Shown here: in pieces, positions 33,297 through 44,485 of the stretch | How the letters are laid out: the number at the start of each line of letters is the position of its first letter | Numbering within the stretch: position 1 is the first letter of the stretch | DNA from: Myotis daubentonii | Taxonomy: Eukaryota; Chordata; Mammalia; Chiroptera; Vespertilionidae | NCBI RefSeq assembly: GCF_963259705.1 | Contig: NC_081851.1 | Coordinates: 61,774,855-61,838,854, forward strand | Reading direction: 5' to 3' | DNA: 64,000 nucleotides | Translations under genes and position numbers: made by a program | Notes under the pieces: generated by a model | The model's database searches: none | What the model was told of the DNA's origin: nothing | What the model saw: only the letters and a program-made list of their open reading frames with translations

Positions 33297-33988
33297 TGCC
33301 AGGAGCCGGTCCATGCTTGCTGTTTCAAGGGACCTGGCATATGTGGCATACTCTTCTTAATATGTTTGCTCACCTTCTTGGCGCTGTGTTTTAACCAAGG
33401 TCACCTCTCCGAGAAAGGTTGAATCCCCAGGTAGGGATTTTCCCCTGAAGTTAGGGAGGGAATAAAACCCCTCAACTAAGTGCCAGGCGGGTAATTAATC
33501 ACTTTAACTATGAACAAGCATGCTTAAGCTACATAATCTTTACTCCCTGGAATGGAGATAAGAAACGCCCTAACCTTTGTAATAGAGATTGATAGGATTG
33601 AATCAACTGGTATAAATACAGTTGTAACAAGACAGAAACACTCAGAACTTAGAACACAGAACTCATGAGACAGAATTCAGAAGACAGAACCTACACGGAG
33701 CCTGGAGACAGAAGAACTTCGCTGGAGAGAACATGGCAATAGACCCTGGACTGAACCTGACTATAGAACATGGCAAGAGAACCTGACTAGAACCTGGTGA
33801 CTGAACCTGGCTGGAGATCCTAAGCAGAACCTCTCTGGAGATCCAGACCAGAACTTGGCTGGAGATCCTGGCTGGAGATCCTGGCTAGGCTGCTGATCAA
33901 CTGAACGCTGTCTCCGTGTCCTTCCTTCTTCGCCGACTCCGTCCACGCCTTTGGGGACCCCTGGACCCGCTGGGGTTGGACCCCGGCA
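33297..33988 (+). mobile_element. solo LTR of a class II (ERVK-like) endogenous retrovirus
   Basis: It begins TGCCAGGAGCCGG, ends GGACCCCGGCA, with TG...CA termini and a perfect 6-bp target-site duplication CTTTGG at 33291-33296 and 33989-33994. Six bases is the duplication size usual for class II retroviruses. It lies inside a mariner MITE. A likely TATA box (TATAAATA) is at 33611-33618. 33640-33890 is a degenerate array of AGAACCTGGCTGGAGATCC-like units. No internal genes or second LTR, so it is the product of LTR-LTR recombination. Class assignment is by duplication size and overall look. Confidence 0.9.
33611..33618 (+). promoter_or_regulatory. TATA box of the solo LTR
   Basis: TATAAATA inside the LTR, about 315 bases from its left end; the likely U3/R promoter of the former provirus. 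Confidence 0.5.
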
Positions 33989-34006
33989 CTTTGGCACCAT
34001 CCTGTA

Positions 34007-34554
34007 TAAGGTAACAGCAGGAAGATATGATTCCAAATTTGGGGGATACGCAGTACATCCCAGGTGAGACCAACCAATGAGTACGGAGAGGTTACAAATA
34101 AGATCCAAATCTCAATGTTCAATACCAACGCACCACCTCCACCATGCATCCACACACACCTACTTCCCAGCTAGAAGTCCAAACTTTTTTTTTTAATTTC
34201 TTCCCAACAGGTCAAAGAATTTTCAGGACTATAACCCAAATGCTCAATGAGGAAACAGGTTGATAGTCACTCCAGCCAGATAGGGGTAAAACCGACTGGA
34301 TTCTACGCTTCGCAACTTCTAATTCAGGGATACAGAATACCAACCCCTAATATTAAAAAGAACACTAGTAATAGGGAACTATATGTAATTAGAAACAGTT
34401 AATCCAGTCAGATCCAAGCCCTGTACTAGTTTGTATTTTTTTTTTTCTTTGACAAGTGTCATTTTCTTTAGTCCTTAATATTTTCTCTTTTTGCATGGCT
34501 TCACCTAACTGAGAATTTCAGGGGTCGTGTGAACTTCAGGGGAGGCTTGCTCTA
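34007..34554. other. no recognisable feature
   Basis: Apparently unique with T/A-rich strings (34185-34200, 34435-34450). Confidence 0.35.
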
Positions 34555-34970
34555 GCAGTGAAACATTGATTCCAAAGACTGCCTTCTTCAGTGAGTGTCT
34601 TCTTCATCCTAAGGTTTCATCCTGTAGTTGGAAAATGGCTTCTGGGGCTACTTACTCTCTTGTTAACATCCAACAGGAAGAGAGAGAGTCTTGTCATACA
34701 GGCCTTTTGAAATTTCAAGAAATTTCTTCCTCAGAGGCCCCTGGACAATGCCTCCCCACAGTTTATTGGACCAAAACGGGTCACATGAATCTATCATTAC
34801 GATCTGGGGAAAGGAATGTGCTGATCTGGTTGAAACCTAAAAGGGCACATTCCACATCTGAAGTTGGTTGGGGTCATCTATCCCAGAAACAGAGTTCTGT
34901 AAGGGATGGGGGACTGAGAAGATGGATTCTGAACAGAAATCAGAGTTTATTACAAAAAACAAAGGGGACA
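34555..34970. repeat. probable ancient interspersed repeat, family unassigned
   Basis: Phrases such as 'tttattggaccaaaacgggt' plus 'cacatgaat', and 'gggggactgagaagatggat', recur in mammalian genomes in my recollection, but I cannot name the family. It overlaps a 137-codon ORF (34566-34979) that is therefore unlikely to be a gene. Confidence 0.35.
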
Positions 34971-35301
34971 ATGAGCTAACATAGCACATGACCACCACAC
35001 TCGTGAACTAGCATGAAGATCGACCCGCAAAAAAGCCATCAGAGAGGAAGCAGCAGCACATTGGTGCTACAGAGCTGAGAATCTGCTCTTACCTGCACGG
35101 TGGTTACACTGGACTCAGGTTGGCACTATCCCTTGAGTATTGTCCCACTTCAAAGCCAGGTGGGAAACCCATCCCGGGGGATGACAAAAGCATCACTTCT
35201 GGACCCTCCCAGACTTACCCCTATGCATCTCTTTCTTTGGTTGGTTCCAATTTCTAGCCCTTGTTACAATATAATGTTTTTCTGAGTTCTGTGAGCCATT
35301 C
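34971..35301. other. no recognisable feature
   Basis: Apparently unique. One 61-codon ORF without domain. Confidence 0.35.
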
Positions 35302-35309
35302 TAATAGAT

Positions 35310-35498
35310 CAGCGGTCTCAACATGTGGGTCACGACCCCTAAATACATCCTGCATATCAGATATTTACATTACCATTCATAACAGTGGCAAAATTACAGT
35401 TATGAAGTAGCAACGAAAATAATTTTATGGTTGGGGGTCACCACAACATGAGGAACTGTATTAAAGGGTCGCAGCATTAGGAAGGTTGAGAACCACTG
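35310..35498. mobile_element. SPIN-like non-autonomous hAT element
   Basis: Ends CAGCGGTCTCAACATG and AGGTTGAGAACCACTG. Perfect 8-bp target-site duplication taatagat at 35302-35309 and 35499-35506. The right 70 bases match the copy at 3552-3752, but the interior differs, so it is another subfamily. 189 bp. Confidence 0.95.
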
Positions 35499-35601
35499 TA
35501 ATAGATTATCAACTTGAGGGAGTCTGTGGGGACCACAAATTTGTGCCAACTGGTCTAATGTGAGAGTGGCCTTGGAAACCCCAAAACTTATGGTTGGTGT
35601 C

Positions 35602-35840
35602 TTTTTTTCTTCTTTTTTTTTCTTTTAAATATATTTTATTGATTTTTTTATTTATTTTTTTTTTTACAGAGAAGAAGGGAGAGGGATAGAGAGTTAGAAA
35701 CATCGATCAGCTGCCTCCTGCACACCTCCTACTGGGGATAGGACCGCAACCAAGGTACATGCCCTTGACCGGAATCGAACCTGGGACCTTTCAGTCTGCA
35801 GGCCAATGCTCTATCCACTGAGCCAAACCGGTCAGGGCTA
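35602..35840 (-). mobile_element. VES-type SINE
   Basis: Long T-rich inverted tail (35611-35666), inverted B box 'ggaatcgaacctgggacc' and head 'gagccaaaccggtcagggc'. Target-site duplication not found; the T-rich boundary is approximate. Confidence 0.9.
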
Positions 35841-36382
35841 GAATTGATAACTTTTAACAACTGTATACACACATGAAACCACCATTATAATAAAAATATA
35901 AAACATTTCCATCATCCTCAGAAGATTCTTCCTTTTCTCCACCCCAGACTCCACTGATGTACTTTTTGTCACTGTAGATTTGTTTGCATTTTCTAGAATT
36001 TTATACATATGGAATGTAATAGTATGGACTCTTGTGTCTGGCTTCTTTCACTCAGCATGACTTGAAATTCACTCATGTTACTCTTTTATCAATAGTTCAT
36101 TATTTTCAATTTCTGAGCACTTTTTCATCACATTGGTATATCATTTTTTGTCTGTCCAATTAGCAAATATTGATGGACACTTGAGTTGTTATCAGCTTTG
36201 GACTCTCCTGAATAATAATGCTATGAATATTTGTGTACAAATCTTTTCTGTGCACATAAGTTTTTATTTCTCTTGGGTAAGTTCCTAAGGAAGGTATTCT
36301 GGTTTGTATAGTAACTATATGTTTAACTTTTTTAAAAAAACTGCCATACTCTTCCAAAACAGTTGAACTAACTTATATTTAT

Positions 36383-36603
36383 TTTTTTTTTAAATATATT
36401 TTATTGATTTTTTACAGAGAGGAAGGGAGAGAGATAGAGAGCTAGAAACATCGATGAGAGAGAAACATCGATCAGTTGCCTCCTGCACACCCCCCACTGG
36501 GGGACGTGCCCACAACCCAGGTACATGCCCCTGACCGGAATCGAACCTGGGACCCTTCAGTCCGCAGGCCGACGCTCTATCCACTGAGCCAAACCGGTTT
36601 CAG
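36383..36603 (-). mobile_element. VES-type SINE
   Basis: Inverted VES with a perfect 15-bp target-site duplication ctaacttatatttat at 36368-36382 and 36604-36618. Close in sequence to the copy at 17008, suggesting one young subfamily. Confidence 0.95.
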
Positions 36604-37330
36604 CTAACTTATATTTATATGTGCAGATGTTTTGCTCATTTTAAAACGAAGTTGTGTGTCTTATTTAGTTGTAAGAAGAATTCTGTATATATTCTGGAAT
36701 TGAATTCTTTGTCATATATATGCATTGCAAATATTTTCTCCCCTTCCATTGCCTGCATGTTTGTGTTGCTAATGGTGTCTCTGGGTGAACAGAAGTTTCT
36801 CATTTTAATGAAATCCAATTTATCATATTTTTTTTCTTTTGTGGTTTGTGCTTCGTGTGTTGTATCTAAGGAATTCTTGCCTACCCAAAGTCACAAAACT
36901 TATTCTCATGTTTTCTTTTAAGTTTTTATATAGTATTGGCTTGTACAATTAGGTCTGTGATTAATTTTGAGTTAATTTTGTGTGTGGAGTAAGATAAAGG
37001 CTGATGTTTTCTCTTTTCATATGGAGATCAGTTACTCAAGCAGCATTTGTTGAAAATTGAACATACATAGCTGGGACTATCTCTGAATTTTAGTCTCTTT
37101 TCTTGACCTGCTTTACTGCTGCTGATCTATATATATATATGACCATCTTTTCACAAAAACAACATAGTGTTAAACTCTAACTTTATAGTAAGTCTTAAAA
37201 TCAGGTAGCATAAATCCTTAAACTTGGTTCTTTTTCAAATTTGCTTAGGCTGTTTTATGTCACTTGCATTTCTAAATTTTAGAATCAGCATTTCTGCAAA
37301 AATAACTTTTATATAATCCTTTTTAATATA

Positions 37331-37461
37331 TAGGGATGGGCAAAAGTAGATTTACAGTTGCATTGTGACATTCTTTTGAGTTAATAAAACTATTATAACA
37401 ACTGTAACCTGCATGTTTCCCTCCACACGAACAACTGTAAACCCACTTTTGCCCACCCCTG
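37331..37461. mobile_element. mariner-type MITE, 131 bp
   Basis: Inverted ends TAGGGATGGGCAAAAGTAG and complement ...CCCACTTTTGCCCACCCCTG, with TA duplications at 37329-37330 and 37462-37463. Inner inverted text TTTACAGTTG / CAACTGTAAA. Inserted in the old L1. Confidence 0.92.
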
Positions 37462-38225
37462 TAGTACTGAATTCAATTTACTAAATCTTTTCAAGGATAT
37501 TTGAAACTCGGTTTCTGAAGGATCATGGTCTGGAATTATTTTTAATTCTCTTTGTCATGCTTTGATATTAGGGTTATGCTGGCCTCAAAACTGAGCGGGA
37601 AGGTATTTTCTCCTCTATCCTCCAAAAGAGTTATTCCTTTGAATATTCCATAGAACTCACCAACGGAATCACCTGAGCCTGAAGTTTTCATTGTATGAAG
37701 GTTTTTTATAATGAATTCAATTCATTATTTGAAAATGAGACTATTCAGATTTTCTGTTTCATCTTAAATCAATTTCTCAAGGAATTTGTCTATTTCATCT
37801 AAATTATCTCATTTTTTGTTTACATTTGTTCACAAAATTCTCTTATTATCCTTTTAATAGCTGTAAGATCTGTAGTGATAACTCCTCTTTTCTTCCCAAT
37901 ATTGCTAATTTATGTTCTTTTTCTTCACCAGTTTAACTAGAAGTTCTTCTGTTTTGTTGATCTTTTCAAAGAAACCACTTTTGGATCATTTGTTTCTGTG
38001 TCATTGCTCTTGTCTTCATTATTTTTCTTTCTTTTACATACTTTGGATTTACTTTGCTCTTCTTTTCCTAGTTTTGTGAGGAGATACCTACGTCATTGTT
38101 CTTTGTCCTTATCTACTATAAGCATTTAAAGCCACAAATTTTCCTCTAAGTACTGCTTTAGCTACATCTCACACATTTTGATATATTGTACTTTCATTTC
38201 ACTGAGTTTAAAATATATAATTTAA

Positions 38226-38432
38226 CCCAGCCAGCATGACTCAGTGGTTAAGCGTCGACCTATGTACTAAGAGGTCACTGTTTGATTCCAGCCAGGGCAC
38301 ATGCCCAGGTTACGGGCTCGATCCCCAGTGTGGGGTGTGCAGGAGGCAGCCAATCAATGATTCTTTCTCATCATTGATGTTTCTATCTCTTTCCCTCTCC
38401 CTTCTTCTCTGAGATAAATAAAAAGATATATT
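38226..38432 (+). mobile_element. VES-type SINE, 'gtggttaag' subtype
   Basis: Head 'gccagcatgactcagtggtt', B box 'ctgtttgattccagcc', tail 'aataaaaagatatattaaat' leading to (AAAT)n. Target-site duplication not established. Confidence 0.92.
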
Positions 38433-38582
38433 AAATAAATAAATAAATAAAATAAAACAAAATATCTTCTAATTTGTTTTATGATTTCATCTTTAATCCA
38501 TTAATGTTTTTATGAGTTTATTTTCCCATTAATGTTTAATATGTGCTTTTTAATTGCAAAATATTGGGATTCACCCAGATAT

Positions 38583-38804
38583 TTTTTTTTTAATAATTTT
38601 ATTGATTTTTTTTACAGAGAGGAAGGGAGAGGGATAGAGAGTTAGAAACATTGATGAGAGAGAAGCATCGATCAGCTGCCTCCTGTACACCCCCTACTGG
38701 GGATGTGCCTGCAACCAAGGTACATGCCCTTGACCGGAATCGAACCTGGGACCCTTCAGTCCCCAGACCGACGCTCTATCCAGTGAGCCAAACCGGCTAG
38801 GGCT
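38583..38804 (-). mobile_element. VES-type SINE
   Basis: Inverted VES with perfect 14-bp target-site duplication attcacccagatat at 38569-38582 and 38805-38818. Confidence 0.95.
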
Positions 38805-39370
38805 ATTCACCCAGATATCTTAATGTTATTTGTTTCTAATGAATTTCCCTATAGTCAGAGAATATATCTATACTATTTCAGTCCTTGTAAGTTTATTAAG
38901 GATTGTTGTTTGGCCCCAAAATGATATATATTGATGAATGCACCAGGTACAATAAAACACATATGTATTATACACTAAAATAAATGCTCATTTTACAGCA
39001 GTCCTACTAAAATTTTGTAATTATTTTCCTATAATTTGTCATTTTTTGCTTCATACATTTTTAGGCTGTTGTTAGGCACATACACACTTATGTTTGTCTT
39101 GTCCCCTTTATCATTTCTTTTTACCTCTGGCAATGCTGTATTCTTTTTCTCAAAGTCTATTTTATCTGGTATTATTACAGCCACCTCAGCCTCCAAATGA
39201 TGTTTTTATGCCACACCTTGTAGCATCAAATTATTTTCAAGTTACCTGCAGCTTTATATTTCAAGTACATTTTTCCTGATCATGCAGAGTTGGGTCTTGT
39301 CTTTTCATCCATCCTGACAATGTCTGCCTCTTAATTGGAGTATTTAGTCTTTGAACATCACAACTGTGAG

Positions 39371-40020
39371 CTCAGTTACTATGACTACCTCCAAGGCCTT
39401 CCCTAATGCCAGCAAAGGGATCCACTATGAATTCTAACACTGACAATGACCACAAGGACAAACATGAACACTTAGGAAAATGAATAAGGCAATTTAAATG
39501 GACTTCAACAGAATGTTTGAAACCTCAGTAAACTCGAGATAAACCAGCTGTGAGCTCCCCAGAGGACAAAATCCACTTTGTATTGCAACAGTTATTATAT
39601 ATTTCACTCCGTGTCATTGTTACAGCCCTAACAGCTTAATGGGTTTACCGAGTTCAGAAACCCACTCACTATTTAAATATTTTTGCTTTAAAACTGATGG
39701 ATAAAACTGAGGAAATAAATTCCTCATGGAAATCATCTGCACTAGAAATTCTAAAGAGACCAGTAATCATATCAAAAGCCCATTTCAGCCCTGACTAAAC
39801 TATATAAAACAATACATCAAGCCAAGTTCTTCTCTTTTCCTGAAGCTCTCGGGCAATGAAAGTCAGAAGTAAATTAATGGCTTACACTTTTAGAGCTTCT
39901 GTTTAAAATGTGATCCAAATATTTTCTATTTTAAGATACTTCAAAATGGCTAGTTAATTAGTTTAAGCAAGAAACGTCCAATTTCTTGCTAATATGCATT
40001 TTACAAAATGAATTGATTGT
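39371..40020. other. no recognisable feature
   Basis: Apparently unique, AT-rich, ending at an A run. Confidence 0.35.
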
Positions 40021-40044
40021 AAAAAAAAAAAAAAAAAAAAAAAA
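40021..40044 (+). repeat. poly(A) tract of 24
   Basis: Uninterrupted A run. It could be the tail of a retroposed fragment, but nothing upstream is recognisable. Confidence 0.9.
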
Positions 40045-40269
40045 GAATGACTTAAATAAGATTTGTTTTGGTAGGTTTCTGATTCCCAATGAAAAAATAA
40101 TTCTACCCATCTTTAACGGCCCTAATTAAGATTCGTGTCTTTCCTGAACCCTCCAGACCACGAAGGACAATCAGTCCTTACATGTGCCAGCACGCAATCG
40201 TCCGTGTGCATGCTAGCTGAAGATCAGGCTTCAGCTCAGCCTTCTGGCAGGTAAAACCTCAATTATTCC

Positions 40270-40510
40270 CACCAGTAATTCATCACGCATCATGTGCCAG
40301 GTACCATAATGAGAGAATAAACAAGTATTCTCTCATTTAATCTTCCTAGTAACCCTTCACAGGAAACCAAGGGTTGAGGCTACATAACTTGCCAAAGATC
40401 TCACATACGAGTAAATGGCAGAGGCCAGATTCAAAACCAATTGTTTTGTTTCCAAAGCCCATGCTCTTAATCTTCATGGTATCTAACTCTACCAACCACC
40501 CCAACATTGC
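40270..40510 (-). mobile_element. MIR SINE, inverted
   Basis: 'tgtgccaggtaccataatga', 'tctcatttaatcttcctagt', 'gccagattcaaaaccaattg', 'cccatgctcttaatcttcat': inverted MIR over almost its full length. Confidence 0.9.
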
Positions 40511-40867
40511 AAAGCCTTCCATTCTACCATGGGAGATATAAGGCCTCCAGTGCAAATATCCTTGGAAGAATCAGCACAGAATATACAATACTCCCACGTA
40601 AGTATTTAAGATATATGACCTGATCATCTCTTAGAGGTAACTTAACTTGTTATAGAATCTAAGAGCACTGGTACCTCAAAAGAAGGAAGAGCGGGGTTGC
40701 AAGCAAACTTTAAAGTTTTATCTTATCTAAGCTCCATAGCCTAACCTCCATTCTCAGAGCCTAGGACTCTGGAGGGCCCACCTCTGAGAAAAGGCAGGGT
40801 CATTTACTGGCTCAGCAAATAGGAGAAGTCACCCAACACATGAGGAGTACTTCCATCCCTAGCACAG
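40511..40867. other. no recognisable feature
   Basis: Apparently unique sequence. Confidence 0.35.
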
Positions 40868-40887
40868 CGCGTGTGCACGCACGCGCG

Positions 40888-40930
<43 letters not shown>
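40868..40930 (+). repeat. alternating purine-pyrimidine tract: (GC)n then (AC)n
   Basis: GCGTGTGCACGCACGC leads to about seven GC steps, then about 17 AC units. This composition is the classical one for Z-DNA. Confidence 0.93.
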
Positions 40931-40931
<1 letters not shown>

Positions 40932-41159
40932 GCCTCTACAGCTAGGAGTCACAAAAGAAATCATCTACAGGGAACAATTCACTTCTCTTCTTTAGACCTC
41001 AGTTTCTTCATCCCCAAAATTAGGTGGTTCTTCTAGAAATGATCTCTAGTGTTCCAGTCAAGTCTGACATTCTATGCTAAAATAACCATTCTTGCAAGCA
41101 GATGATAAAAGCTATGTATATTCTTATTCCTATGTATCTACTACCCAACGGTAGGACAA

Positions 41160-41968
41160 CCTGTCCCCCATCACGTCTCTGTCAGTTGGAGTGAAGAACT
41201 GTGCTCTGGCTTCTCCTCGCTGTTTACACTCACCACCATGCTGATCTCATCCAGGCTTGTAAATATCCCACTCAGCCTCTGCCAAAGCATAATTTCTCTC
41301 TAGCCCAGACCTGTCCCCTGAACTCCAGACTTATATAAAACAGCCATCTCCACTTGGATGTCTAATAAACATCTCAAACTTACCTGTCCTGAACCAGGCT
41401 CCTGATGTTTACCCTCAAGTCTGCTCCTCCCCATTCTTTCCAATCTCAGTTAATGGCCATTTCACTCTCTCTGCAGCTCAGATGCTATTTGTCATCACCT
41501 CCACTGCTACCATCTTAGTCCAAGTCATCTGTCATTTGGGGCATTGCAATAGCCTCTAATTGATCACTTTACTTCTACCTGGCTCCCCTAGAGTTTTTTC
41601 TCAGCAAAGAATCCAAAATTATCCTTCTAAAACAAAAGTCAGATCATGTAATTTCCCTGACCAAACTTTGCAATTGCTTCCTTTCACCCTCATAGAAAGA
41701 GCCAGGGCCAGTCTGGCCTTGCATGGCCTCTCTGATCTCATTTTCTTCCCTTTGCCCCTACCTCACTCTCCTCTGTGCAGTGACCTCTTGGTGTTTCTCC
41801 ATTTGCACATTAGTCTTCCCTCTGCCTAGAATGCTCTTCCCCAAGGTCACATGACTCCACTAGGTATCTTCATATTGAAAATCGCAACCTCACCTCTACC
41901 CACAGCAGTCATCTTCCCTTATCGCTTATCATCAGACATACTACACATTCAGTTGATTGACTGCTAGA

Positions 41969-42040
<72 letters not shown>

Positions 42041-42255
42041 TACACACACACACACACACACACATACACACACACACACACACACAAGTGAGCTCTACAA
42101 TGGCTTACATTTTTGTAAAAAAAACACTTTTTCAAGCATAATTGACATTTACAATGGTTTACATTTTTGCTCACTGCTATGTCTCCATTGCCTAGAACTA
42201 TTCCTGACACATAGCAGACACATAATATTACTAAGTATATTGTTGAAGATGAGCA
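41160..42255 (+). mobile_element. L2 LINE, 3' part, with an internal microsatellite
   Basis: 'cctgcctagaatgctcttcc' (near 41822), 'cttcatattgaaaa', and after the microsatellite 'ctcactgctatgtctcc', 'tgcctagaactattcctgac', 'acatagcagacacataat' follow the L2 3' end in order. No open ORF2 remains. Confidence 0.8.
41971..42086 (+). repeat. compound (CT)n(CA)n microsatellite
   Basis: About 24 CT units followed by about 33 CA units with two TACA interruptions. It separates the two halves of the L2 and creates the REREVCVCV-type minus-strand ORF, which is not a gene. Confidence 0.96.
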
Positions 42256-42955
42256 GTATCCTTCCAAGTTGTGAGTAATGAGTCAGGAGGGGTTAGTAAC
42301 CACCCAAGTCTGATAACAATATGTGTCCAGTGTGTACTTACAGGTCTTCTTGCTTGCACAGCAGTGAGACTGGCAGCTGGATGTTCTAATTGCACATAGC
42401 TGACCTATCCAGTCAGTGTCCCTGTGAACTCTGGAGGAAAGCTTACATTCACACCACAACGTCTCTGAAGTACAACACTCCTTGAGTCAGCATGGGTCTG
42501 GGATAATTCACTTGGGTCTCTATAGCAGGTATGGTGGATAAACTAAGCCCAGATCAGCTGGGAACTCCATAGTTGGGTGTTGCACTCCCACCTGTTAGCT
42601 CCCCAAGGACCCAGCCTGTCACCATCATAACTGGCACAGAACAAGGACTCTGGATCCAGGGTTGCTTGAGTAACTTCCTTCTCTGTGTCTCTCGAAGACC
42701 AAAGACAGCCAAGAATGTGGTGTGAGCTTTGCATGATGCTGGGAGTGTGTGTGGGTTTGGTTTTGCATACAGCTTTGATTTCCTCATTTGGGCCATTTTC
42801 ACACAGTGCACAAAAACCAACAGGATATTGGCTCAGAATAAAGACTCAGCAGCTGAGAATCAGTATCAAATTGCCTTCTAGAAGCTGTGGTGCCTCCGGC
42901 CCCGTGAGCTCTCTGGAGGCAGAAACGGTGTGAACTGGATGGAATATGGGTATTA
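42256..42955. other. no recognisable gene
   Basis: Apparently unique. Overlapping ORFs of 60-88 codons on both strands without domains. Confidence 0.35.
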
Positions 42956-42959
42956 AACA

Positions 42960-43115
42960 GAGTTTCAAGTTTATTTATCACACGAAGTGGAGCTCTTTGT
43001 TTTCACATATCTGTCATGATCATGACCTCGTTTAGACCAGGGACTGGGTCGGGTTTAATTTTTCTTCCTGGGCACCTGGCCTTGTGCCTGGGCCATGGCA
43101 TGCTCAGTAAATCTG
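42960..43115 (+). mobile_element. L2 3'-end fragment
   Basis: 'gtttagaccagggactgggt' and 'ctggccttgtgcctgggcca', then 'catgctcagtaaatctgttg', match the end of L2. Confidence 0.6.
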
Positions 43116-43204
43116 TTGCATTGCACTCAGCTGCACATAGCTCTCAGAAGGATTCCTGCCCACCCCACCGCCCCCCCCGACTTTGAAATTAGGAAGAGTA
43201 TTCT

Positions 43205-43429
43205 CGCCAAAACCGGTTTGGCTCAGTGGATAGAGCGTCGGCCTGTGGACTGAAAGGTCCCAGGTTCGATTCCGGTCAAGGGCATGTACCTGGGTTGCGG
43301 GCACATCCCCAGTGGGGGATGTGCAGGAGGCGGCTGATTGATGTTTCTCTCTCATCGATGTTTCTGACTCTCTGTCTCTCTCCCTTCCTCTCTGTGAAAA
43401 ATCAATAAAATATATTTTAAAAAAAAAAA
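43205..43429 (+). mobile_element. VES-type SINE
   Basis: Head 'aaccggtttggctcagtgg', perfect B box 'aggttcgattccgg', AATAAAATATATTTT tail. Target-site duplications aggaagagtattct (43191-43204) and aggacgagtagtct (43429-43442), two mismatches. Closest to a consensus tRNA-like head among the copies here. Confidence 0.95.
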
Positions 43430-43739
43430 GGACGAGTAGTCTCTGTGCTTATCATTTCTAAATTAGTTACAAACAGGGATTGATTTTGTAGGAAGTCGCT
43501 GTCCTTGCCTTTTTCTCTAACAGCAGACAAAGCTCAGCCTCAGTGTTTCTCTCCAGCACAGCAAAAAAATACCATCAGACAACTGAGGTTTTTGTAGAGT
43601 GCGGGAGTGTGTGGTGTGTTAGAAACTAATTACAGGGGGAAATATTACAAGTATAATTTCAGATAGTTTTTAAAGTGCTGCTGCTGAAGCAAGAAACTCT
43701 TCAGAGAGCCACTCTTGAGGAAAAAAAGCGTAATAGCAT

Positions 43740-43980
43740 TAGCCAGCCTGGTTCCTGACCCTGCTCCTAACACTTGCAAACTGTGTGTTCCTGGATAAGT
43801 TACTCACCTTCCCTGAGCCTTAGCTTCTTCATCCTAGAAGTGGACATTAAAAGGGTGCCCACTATAGTGAGTTGCTATGAAAAGTTAATAAAATAATGTC
43901 TGTAAAGTGCTTACTTAGGACAATGTTTCTATAGAGTATGTGTTTAATAAGTGATGGTTACCAGTGTCACCATTGTTATT
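43740..43980 (+). mobile_element. MIR SINE
   Basis: 'gcaaactgtgtgttcctgga', 'ccctgagccttagcttcttc', 'gtgagttgctatgaaaagtt', 'taaagtgcttacttaggaca': full-order MIR. Confidence 0.88.
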
Positions 43981-44339
43981 AATTGGGCCTTCCCACACCT
44001 ACCCCTTAGTCTTCTCCTTCGGTCTAGTTCCTATCCAGCCTCGGAGGATCACAGGCCTTTTCGATGCCAGTCCAATGTCTACTCTCTCCGTGCACCGACA
44101 TTGCTGCTCTCCCACCTCTCTTGATCCAGAGGAGATTCTGACTGCTGCATGTTTTCTCCTGGCTTTAATATAGGCCCTACTCTCTCTCACTTCAATGCAT
44201 TCTGAAACTTATCTTCTTCTTTCTACTTTCAACTCAACTAGAGACTTCACTTATTAGCTCTAGCACAGGGTTCTTTGCTCAGTTTCCCTACAACATTCTC
44301 TCTCTCACACACAGAATTTTTTTGGGTGGGGAATAATTA

Positions 44340-44485
44340 AATGGAAACTGCAGAGTTCCCATATACCTGCCTCCCCAGTTTTCCCTATTAATGTTTTGCA
44401 TACATTTGTTACTGTCGATAAGCCAATATTGATACTTGGCTGTTAATTAAAGCCCTTAGTTTACAGTAAGGTTCACTCTTGGTAG
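44340..44485 (-). mobile_element. old L1 fragment
   Basis: 'ataagccaatattgatactt' and 'ctgttaattaaagccc' match an inverted L1M region (text of the type 'aaccaatattgatacattat'). Short and diverged. Confidence 0.5.

Larger units (their letters stand above)
33177..34004. mobile_element. mariner-type MITE, split by a solo LTR
   Basis: Left end CAGGGTGGGGCTAAGG at 33177 after TA (33175-33176). Right end, after the LTR, ...GGCACCATCCTG at 34004 before TA (34005-34006). The two ends are inverted repeats that also share AGGTTTACAGTTG-like inner text. Without the 692-bp LTR and one 6-bp duplication the element is about 130 bp, the same size as the related MITE at 37331-37461. TA target-site duplication is diagnostic of Tc1/mariner transposons. 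No transposase. Confidence 0.9.
35935..39370 (-). mobile_element. long old L1, minus strand, split by four younger elements
   Basis: 3' UTR text lies at 35935-37300 ('ggcttctttcactcagcatg', 'aagtttctcattttaatgaa'). Inverted ORF2 text lies at 37740-38220 ('gttttgttgatcttttcaaa', 'gccacaaattttcctctaag') and 39090-39365 ('tctattttatctggtattat', 'cctcttaattggagtattta'). All frames are broken. Interrupted by VES elements at 36383, 38226 and 38583 and a MITE at 37331. Confidence 0.85.

Noticed and set aside
33297..33988. Full endogenous retrovirus
   Set aside because: Only one LTR with matching 6-bp flanks; no internal genes or second LTR next to it.
41941..42267. 108-codon minus-strand ORF
   Set aside because: Encoded mostly by the (CT)n(CA)n microsatellite within an L2.
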